Origin: Anodontia alba
Taxonomy: Eukaryota > Mollusca > Bivalvia > Lucinida > Lucinidae
Assembly: GCA_964016985.1 (NCBI GenBank)
Contig: OZ024829.1
Location: 66,801,197 to 66,865,196, forward strand
Reading direction: 5' to 3'
Length of the DNA: 64,000 nt
Both the position numbers and the translations under genes were made by a program. The stretch's first letter is position 1, and the number at the start of each line of letters is the position of its first letter. The notes beneath the pieces are model-generated. The model was not told where the DNA came from and did not search any database. It saw only the letters and a program-made list of their open reading frames with translations. Of the stretch, positions 56,311 through 64,000 are shown piece after piece.

Positions 56311-56663
56311 ACAGCTTTTGGAGTCATTTGACAGCTTTTGGAGTCGTTTTTGCCTGGCACTTTACACAGAAGTAAATTTGCAAACTTTTGCCTGATTTAA
56401 TGCAAAACCTTTTGTCGTAGCTATCTATGCACAAAAAGTTTTAGTCTAGTCATTAGTTTTAAAAAAATTGAATATTTTCATTTTTCACCATAGTAAAAAA
56501 TGCTGAAAATGGTGCTGAAATCTGTAGGGTAGGTGTATACTGAAGGCAGGTTTTCAACAAGTTCTATTTTATTCAATTTTTCTGAAATTTTCACAGTATT
56601 GACATGGAACACTTACAAATCAGCAAAGAAAAGTAAAAATACTTTCTTAAGGTAAAAATTAAA

Positions 56664-56672
56664 AAAAAAAAA

Positions 56673-56703
<31 letters not shown>

Positions 56704-56706
56704 CAC
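56664..56706. repeat. (AC)n microsatellite
   Basis: A-rich run followed by about 13 AC dinucleotides ending CACAAAAACAC. Confidence 0.9.
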
Positions 56707-56881
56707 TTTACTATAGATATTGCCTGGGTCGGACCAATTTTTTGCCGTAAATTTAATTTTAGAGTTAATATTTGAGTGAGAACAAGCCAAAGAAACTAGA
56801 AAAGACAAATGGTTTCTGATTTGATATGGTCAAACATAATAATATATTTTCATTTTCATTTAAAATAAAATGCCAAGTAAA

Positions 56882-56980
56882 CAAGAGCCCAAGGGCTCGC
56901 TCACCTGAGTAAAATAGCCACTGCAGATATGCAGATGTTATGGAACATTGTTCCAATCCTGTCATTGCAACTAATGAAAC
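56882..56980 (+). mobile_element. E9: 5' end of a Helitron-like element, truncated
   Basis: CAAGAGCCCAAGGGCTCGCT: hairpin GAGCCC/GGGCTC and box GCTCACCTGAGT, then CACTGCAGATATGCAGATGT of the E1/E4/E5/E7 5' block, which stops at CAACTAATGAAA. No 3' end or array follows. Confidence 0.65.
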
Positions 56981-57668
56981 AAGAAAACATTTGCATCAAT
57001 ACGCCGGGAAACTAATCTGTCATGCATTACTTAGCTCCCTATAGATCATAGTATAGTGAAAAAAATGTTATAATTTATGAAAGGTTGTAATTATATAAAT
57101 TATCACAATACTCAATGATAAAAACATTGTAGATGTTATCAGAGCTATGTAAAAAAAAAATCAACTATGATCGTCTGTTTTCTAGCCCACATACATAATT
57201 ACATGTCGCCAGCCATAGCCTAGGCCGAACATACTATATCCGAAATCATCTATGTAGCATTGTTTTGTTCTTTTCTCCACTCATAACGTTTTCTTTCGGC
57301 CCAAATTTTTCCATGCTTGAATATCAAATTAAACTGTATTATTAAACCAGCTTATAATCCGTTCGATTTGAGAATGCATATTTCCAATTGTAAACAAAGA
57401 AAAATATCATTTGTTTTTTCTTCGTAGTATGACGAAAAAAATGAAATGAAAAAATTCAAACATGTACAAATATTGACAGCAACAAGCTCATTTCAGATCA
57501 ATGGTCAAATCGGGGCTCCTACGGGAAAACTGCTCATTTCTCTTTTAAATGAGCAAAACTCACATTGCTACATTCATTCTACACAGTACTTCCATTTTTT
57601 TTATTTCACTATGTTACCAATAGCACAGTTCTCTGCTGCAAACGTGTGACTTTGAATAATAAAAAAAA
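56981..57668. other. no feature recognised
   Basis: AT-rich sequence with short open frames only (longest 67 codons at 57446-57649), without motifs or repeat structure that I can identify. Confidence 0.4.
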
Positions 57669-59940
57669 CAAGAGGGCCATGATGGACCTGTAACGCTCAC
57701 CTGAGCATCATAGCACTTTGAGAACCTGATCTAGAACTGATCAAGGCAAACATTCTGATCAAAATTCAAAATGATTATATTAACAAGTAAGACAATGTAG
57801 CATGTCTAATGGACTGTGAAATAAAGGTCAAGGTCAAATAATGATGACTGCACTCAAGAGGCCATGCTAAGATGTATGCATGTACTAAGTATCACTGGCT
57901 GTAGGAGCAATAGTTACTGAGAAACTGACCTAAACACAAACACTTCACAAGTACCAAATATCACTCTGTAGGACCAATAATTACTGAGAAACTGACCTAA
58001 ACGGAAAAACTTAAGAAAGTCACTGGATAGAAAAATATACATCACCTTGAAATCATCAAGACAAACATTCTGAGCAAGATTCATGATGATCACTTCAAAA
58101 ATATGACCTCTAGAGCATCAACAAGGTTTTCCTTTGATTTGGCCAGGTGACCTAGTTTCTGATATCAAGTGAACCACTTTTAAACTAGACCTAGAAATCA
58201 TCAAGATGAACATTTTGAGCAATATTTATGATGATTATTTGAAAAATGTGACCTCTGGAGTGTTAACAGTTTTCTGCTGATTTGGCCTGGTGACCCCCAT
58301 GTGACCCAGTTTTGAATGAGACAAACATTTTGAGCAAGATTCATGATGATTGCTTCAAAAATATGACCACTAGAGTGTTAACAAAATTTTCTGCTGATTT
58401 GGCCTGGTGACCTAGTTTTTGACCCCAAGTGACCCAGTTTCGAACTTGACCTAGAACTCATCAAGACAAACATTTTGAGCAAGATTCATGATGATTGCTT
58501 GAAAAATGTGACCACTAGAGTGTTAACAAGATTTTCTGCTGATTTGGCCTAGTGACCTAGTTTTTGACCCCAAGTGATCCAGTTTCAAACTTGACCTAGA
58601 AATCATCAAGACAAACATTTTGAGCAAGATTCATGATGATTGCTTGAAAAATGTGACCACTAGAGTGTTAACAAGGTTTTCTGCTGATTTGGCCAGGTGA
58701 CCTAGTTTTTGATCCCAGACTTGACCTAGAAATCAACAAGACAAACATTTTGAGCAAGATTCATGATGATTGCTTAAAAAATGTGACCACTAGAGTGTTA
58801 ACAAAGTTTTCTGCTAATTTGGCTCGGTGACCTAGTTTTTGATCCCAAGTGACCCAGTTTCAAACCTGACCTAGAACTCATCAAGACAAAACATTTAAAG
58901 CAAGATTCATGATGACTGCTTCAAAAATGTGACCGCTAGAGTGTTAACAAGGTTTTAGCTGATTTGGCCAGGTGACCCAGTTTTTGACCCCAAGTGACCC
59001 AGTTTCGAACTTGACCTAAATGTCATCAAGACAAACATTTTGAGCAAGATTCATGATGATTGCTTGAAAAATATGACCGCTAGAGTGATAACAAGGTTTT
59101 CCGCTGATTTGGCCAGGGGACCTAGTTTTTGACCCCAGGTGACCCAGTTTCGAACTTGACCTAGAAATCATCAAGACAAACATTTTGAGCAAGATTTATG
59201 ATGATTGTTTAAAAAAGTCACCCCGATGCTTCCTAGCAAGTTTGGAGTCAATTGGCCTTTCGGTTCAGGAGAAGAAGCAAAAAATAGATTTTCAAGATGG
59301 CTGTCATGGCAGCCATCTTGGATTTCCGATTGGAACGATTTTAGCTATTTTTGATCTATAAGTCACCCCAATGCTTCCTACCATGTTTGGAGTCAATTGG
59401 CTTTTGGGTTTAGGAGAAGAAGCAAAAAATAGATTTTCAAGATGGCTGTCATGGCGGCCATCTTGGATTTCCAATCAGCATGATTTTAGGAATTTTTGAT
59501 CTACAAGTCACCCCGATGCTTCCTAGCAAGTTTGGAGTAAATTGGCCTTTAGGTTCAGGAGAAGAAAAATAGATTTTCAAGACGGTGGCCATGGCGGCCA
59601 TCTTGGATTTCCGATCAGCATGATTTTAGCTATTTTTGATCTACAAGTCACCCCAATGCTTCCTAGCAAGTTTGGAGTCAATTGGCCTTTCAGTTCAGGA
59701 GAAGAAGCGAAAAATAGATTTTCAAGATGGCGGCCATGGCGACCATCTTGGATTTCCGATTGGCACGATTTTAGCTATTTTTAATCTACAAGTCACCCCG
59801 ATGCTTCCTACCAAGTATCAAGTCAATTGGCCCAGGGGTGTAGTAGGCATTTAAAGCAATTGTTGACGCCGCACGACGCACGGCGGACATTGACTGACCA
59901 CAATAGCTCACCATGAGCACTTTGTGCTCAGGTGAGCTAA
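57669..59940 (+). mobile_element. E10: chimeric Helitron-like element
   Basis: 5' end CAAGAGGGCCATGATGGACC (hairpin with one mismatch) and box GCTCACCTGAGCA. 3' end hairpin GAGCACTTTGTGCTC, box TGCTCAGGTGAGC and CTAA. The first 1.5 kb has ~140 bp units (AAGACAAACATTTTGAGCAA, GATTCATGATGATTGCTT, GGTGACCTAGTTTTTGACCC). At about 59215 this switches within a unit to the E4/E5/E7 repeat (AGTCACCCCGATGCTTCCTA), which continues to the 3' end. Thus the 5' part belongs to one family and the 3' part to another. Confidence 0.8.
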
Positions 59941-60055
59941 AAAAGTGGGGGGTGAATATTTATATATAACTCCACTAAGAACCCCATAAAACTGGAAGAA
60001 AACCGATGTTCTCCAAATACATACACATTTTACAAAAACAACCTCAAGCAGATAA

Positions 60056-60330
60056 GCCGGGCTCCAGCCCGGCATAAATGATCATCATTTGAGCAGGTTT
60101 TGGTTTTGAAGAAGAAGAATGTGTTTTTTATTATTATTTTTTACCATATATGGGCATGACAGTCAATAAAGCATGACCATTTGACAATCCAGTTTCAACA
60201 GTAAGATCGACATTAATTGGTGGAAATTGGCCAAGTGGTTTCAGAAGATAAGTTGTTTAACAATATTATGATTTTATACATGTATACAGCACAAAGGCAG
60301 GAGAAGATAACTCTCACAGAACAAAATTTT
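60056..60330 (+). repeat. fragment of the conserved 5' block, with hairpin
   Basis: A perfect hairpin GCCGGGCT-CC-AGCCCGGC (60056-60073) is followed by ATGATCATCATTTGAGCAGG, GCATGACAGTCAATAAAGCA, TTTCAACAGTAAGATCGACA and GGCCAAGTGGTTTCAGAAG, a diverged match to the block after the 5' ends of E1, E4, E5 and E7. There is no CAAGAG start or 3' end, so it is either a remnant or another family. Confidence 0.5.
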
Positions 60331-60395
60331 GATTGTAACTTAAAGCTTTTGCAACGTCAATCATATATTGTAAGTTTTAGACACTTCAGCTATTT

Positions 60396-62606
60396 TTAGC
60401 TCACCTGAGCACGAAGTGCTCATGGTGAGCTATTGTGGTCAGTCAATGTCCGTCGTCCGTCATGCGTCGTCCGTCGTGCGGCGTCAACAATTGCTTTAAA
60501 AGCCTACTCCTCCTACACTCCTGGGCCAATTGACTCGATACTTGGTAGAAAGCATCAGGGTGACCTGTAGATCAAAAATAGCTAAAATCGTGCCGATCGG
60601 AAATCCAAGATTGCCGCCATGGTCGCCATGTTGAAAATCTATTTTTCGCTTCTTCTCCTGAACCGAAAGGCCAATTGACTCCAAACTTGCTAGAAAGCAT
60701 CGGGGTGACTTGTAGATCAAAAATAGCTAAAATCGTGCCAATTGGAAATCCAAGATGGCCACCATGGCGGCCATCTTGAAAATCTATTTTTCGCTTCTTT
60801 TCCTGAACTGAAAGGTCAATTGACTCCAAACTTGCTAGGAAGCATCGGGGTGACTTGTAGATCAAAAATAGCTAAAATCGTGCCGATCAGAAATCCAAGA
60901 TGGCAGCCATCTTGAAAATCTATTTTTCACTTCTTCTCCTGAACCAAAAGCCAATGGACTCCAAACATGGTAGGAAGCATTGGGGTGACTTGTAGATCAA
61001 AAATAACTAAAATCGTTCCGATCGGAAATCCAAGATGGCTGGCATGGCAGCCATCTTGAAAATCTACTTTTTGCTTCTTCTCCTGAACCGAAAGGCCAAT
61101 TGACTCCAAACTTGCTAGGAAGCATAGGTGTGACATGTAGATCAAAAATAGCTAAAATTGTGCCGATGGTAAATCCAAGATGGCCGCCATGGCGGCCATC
61201 TTTTAAATCTTATTTTTTGCTTCTTCTCCTAACCCCAAATGCCAATTGACTCAAAACTTGGTAGGAAGCATCGGAGTGACTTGTAGATCAAAAGTAGCTA
61301 AAATCATTCCAGTCGGAAATCCAAGATGGCCGCCATGGTCGCCATCTTGAAAATCTATTTCTCTTCTTCATCTGAGCCGAAAGGCCTATTGACTCCAAAC
61401 TTAGTAGGATGCATCAGGGTAACTTGTAGATCAAAAGTAGCTAAAATCATGCTGATTGGAAATCCAAGATGGCCACCATCTCCTAAACCCAAAAGCCAAT
61501 TGACTTGAAACTTGGTAGGAAGCATCGGGGTGACTTATAGATTGAAACTGGCTAAAATCGTTCAGATTGGAAATCCAAGATGGCCACCATGGCAGCCATC
61601 TTGAAAATCTGTTTTTCACTTCTTCTCCTGAACCGAAAGGCTTATTGACTTTAAACTAGGTAGGAAGCATCAGGGTGACCTGTTGATCAAAAATAGCTAA
61701 AATCATCCCTATCAGAAATCCAAGATCGCCGCCATGACAGCCATCTTGAAAATCTATTTTTCGCTTCTTCTCCTGAACTGAAAGGCCATTTGATTTGAAA
61801 CTTGGTAGGAAGCATTTGGGTGACCTGTAGATCTAAAATAGCTTAAATTGTTTGGATCGGAAATCCAAGATGGCCATCATGGCGGCCATCTTGAAACTCT
61901 TTTTTTCGCTTATTTTCCTGAACCAAAGGGCCAGTTGATTTGAAAATTGGTAGGAAGGATTGGGATGACTTGTAGATATAAAAATAGCTAAAATTGTTCC
62001 AATCAGAAATCCAAGATGGCGGCCATCTTGAAAATCTATTTTTCCCTTCTTCTTCTGAACTGAAAGGCCAATCGAAACCTGATAGGAAGCATCGGGGTGA
62101 CTTGTAGATGAAAAATAGCTCAAACCATTGCGATAGGGTATCCCGAATTGCGGCTATGGTGGTCATCTTGAAAATCTTGTTTTGAACTTTTTCTCCTGAA
62201 CCGACTCAAAGTTCATTGAAAGTATCGAGGTGACTTGTAGATCAACAGTAGCTAAAATCATTCTGATTGAAAATCCAAGATAGCTGCCATCTTGTTTATG
62301 TTTATTATATTTCCCTGCCACTGTGCTGTTTACATGTATTCATGATTCTTCAGAAACCAATTAGCCAATTGCCTCCAAATTTCACATTGATCCTACTGTT
62401 GAAATGTGATTGAGAGTTTGTTCAAATGATCATGCTCCATTGACTGTCATGCCATATATAATATTCTTCTTCAAAATTAAGAACTGCTTAAAGGTTGATC
62501 TTTTCATTAGCTGCGATGACAGGACTGGAAAAATATTGCATAACATCTGCATATCTGCAGTGGCTATGTCACTCAGGTGAGCGACCCGTGGCCCGTGGGC
62601 CTCTTG
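60396..62606 (-). mobile_element. E11: Helitron-like element, minus strand
   Basis: On the minus strand it starts at 62606 with CAAGAGGCCCACGGGCCACG and CGCTCACCTGAGTGAC, has the CACTGCAGATATGCAGATGT block, ~150 bp units of the E4/E5/E7 family, and ends at 60396 with hairpin GAGCACTTCGTGCTC, GGTGAGC and CTAA. Plus-strand text at the left is TTAGCTCACCTGAGCACGAA. It lies tail to tail with E10, 455 bp apart. Confidence 0.82.
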
Positions 62607-63130
62607 TTGTCTTTGTGTGTGTGTTCATTGTTCTCAAGGGTCATTCTTTTTATATTCTATTTTTCTCTGCCAGAAAGCAGGGACTTGCCAAGCAGAGACT
62701 CATCTTCATTGAATAAGTAAAGAACTGATGGGAGAAGAGGTATTTCATTTGCATGTTGCCACTCTCACCAATGCTACACATCCTATGTCTCTTTACAAGG
62801 CCAGACAAGAGACAAGCTCAACAGGATCTTCTTTTTATGCTGTTGCACAACAGGTCTTCTTTCCCTACTGGTGCTTAACATGGTCTTTTTTTCCTGCTGG
62901 TGCTTAATGTGGTCTTTATTCTCTGTTGGTGCTTTACAATTTCCTACTTTAAAAATTTTGCCATGTCTACCAAGTAAAATGGTCACTGGTCATAAAACAC
63001 ATAAACTTGGTAGACAATTATCAAATGATTATAACTGCAAAATACGGTTCACATCACTTCACATATTATGAAGAAAATACATTTTAACAATTTTCCCATT
63101 TTCTATGGGACATTTCAGTTGTCACAGCAA
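62607..63130. repeat. short ~33 bp tandem repeat; otherwise unassigned
   Basis: Three to four diverged copies of ACAGGTCTTCTTTCCCTACT / GGTGCTTAACATGGTCTTTT at 62815-62945. No gene is recognised around it. Confidence 0.45.
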
Positions 63131-63842
63131 CCAAATAAAAAAAAAAGATCACCACAATTTTAGCTATTTTTAAACCCCACTACCCAAACAACATTCCTAC
63201 CAAATTTGGGACAAATCGCTTGAGCGGCTTTGGAGGAGTAGACTGATGGATGGACAGATGGAGGGACGCCGAGGGGCATAACATAATGTCCCATTTTTCA
63301 AATGGGAGTATAAAAAACTATTCAATATATTGAAACTTAATATGCTGATATAGGATGATGAGATTGACTTTTGAAAAAATTCCGAAAATTTTTCCAGCGT
63401 TATGGCCCTATGAATATTTGGGCACTTTAAGTTTGTAAGCAAGTATCTCGAAAAGCTAATGCCTTGAAACTTGACAGACTGATACCGAATGATGAATAGA
63501 TGACCTGTTTAACCTCTCAAAAAATTCATTTTTTTTTTCTTGTTGAAGCCCTTCAGAAATTTTGCTGTTTTAACATTCTAAGCAAGGTATCTCAAAAACT
63601 ATTGAAGTTATTGCCTTGAAACTTGATAGGCTGATAGGAGATGATAAGTAGATAACCTAATTAACTTTTGAAAATGTTCTGAAATTTTTTTCTTGATTTA
63701 TGGCCCTTTGAAACTATTAGCATTTTAATCTTATAAGCAAGATATTTCCGTAACTGTTTAAGCCTTGAAACATGATAAGCTGATACAGGTTTATGAGTAC
63801 ATTACCTGATTAACTTCTAAAAAATTCGGATTTTTTTCTTGA
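63131..63842. repeat. ~150 bp tandem repeat with hairpin end
   Basis: 63150-63260 resembles a repeat-element 3' side (CACAATTTTAGCTATTTTTA, GCGGCTTTGGAGGAGTAGAC, GATGGACAGATGGAGGGACG), followed by hairpin CCCATTTTTCAAATGGG. From 63320 come four diverged units with GCCTTGAAACTTGACAGACT, GATGATGAATAGATGACC and TTATGGCCCTATGAA. This is likely another family of array-bearing element. Confidence 0.5.
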
Positions 63843-64000
63843 GTTTGTTTGTTTGATTTGGGCTTAACGTCGCTTTCAACCTTTTTCAGTCATATCGCGA
63901 CGGTGTCTGGATGTGGCAGGGAGCTCAATGCTCACTTTTAGAGTGCTGCCTCACTGAAATATCTCGCCCCAGACACTTTGACATGATATTCCACCCAGTC
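63843..64000 (-). mobile_element. SINE-like element cut by the window end
   Basis: TTTGTTTGTTTGATTTGGGC, then TTAACGTCGCTTTCAACC and TTTTTCAGTCATATCGCGAC, a conserved SINE-type domain common in molluscs (from general knowledge). The tail-like GTTTGTTTGTTTG end is at the left, so it runs minus and its head is beyond the window. Confidence 0.5.

Overview
This window looks like a piece of a marine invertebrate genome, most likely a bivalve mollusc and possibly a venerid clam. It is AT-rich and no host protein-coding gene can be supported. Almost everything recognisable is transposable-element DNA or tandem repeat: degenerate LINE and mariner genes, two DIRS-type tyrosine-recombinase retrotransposons, a Penelope-like reverse transcriptase, tRNA-type SINEs, several TIR elements, and a large set of short-ended elements with central ~130-170 bp tandem repeats resembling the bivalve 'pearl'/Helitron-derived class. 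The species guess rests on general knowledge of bivalve repeats and cannot be proved from the window.

Layout. 1-2.2 kb: LINE RT remnant, then a mariner transposase pseudogene split by a SINE. 2.3-9.96 kb: a ~35 bp minisatellite split by DIRS copy 1 (3.37-8.83 kb, minus strand), which itself carries a solo 3' tail of the Penelope-like element (6493-6983). 10.97-12.66 kb: Helitron-like element E1. 12.7-17.1 kb: foldback repeats and a 33 bp minisatellite. 17.14-20.37 kb: E2, split by a 1 kb TIR element flanked by TAA. 20.38-29.04 kb: E3, with E4 and E5 nested in its central array. 29-36 kb: more tandem-repeat elements, SINEs and foldback MITEs (E6 at 31.2 kb). 35.97-44.85 kb: DIRS copy 2, split by E7 and SINEs and ended by a truncated Penelope-like RT (44.85-46.64 kb). 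46.6-48.5 kb: no recognisable feature. 48.55-51.13 kb: a 2.6 kb element with ~413 bp terminal inverted repeats. 51.5-57.7 kb: minisatellite, foldbacks, E8, Penelope RT fragments, E9. 57.7-62.6 kb: E10 (plus) and E11 (minus), tail to tail. 62.6-64 kb: tandem repeats and a SINE cut by the window edge.

The most interesting system is the E1-E11 group. All begin CA(A/T)GAG after an A. Where the 3' end is present they finish with a hairpin, a GGTGAG/GGCGAG box and CTAA. The 5' box is the reverse complement of the 3' box, and the subterminal hairpins keep their pairing while changing sequence. Three paralogous empty sites inside this window indicate insertion between A and T with no target duplication, a Helitron hallmark, although the canonical 5' TC is absent. 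No element encodes a Rep/helicase, so they are presumably non-autonomous. Their central arrays differ between families yet repeatedly carry YY1-like (CAAGATGGCNGCC) and nuclear-receptor-like (AGGTCA) motifs. The coding remnants here are all broken by frameshifts, stops or truncation.
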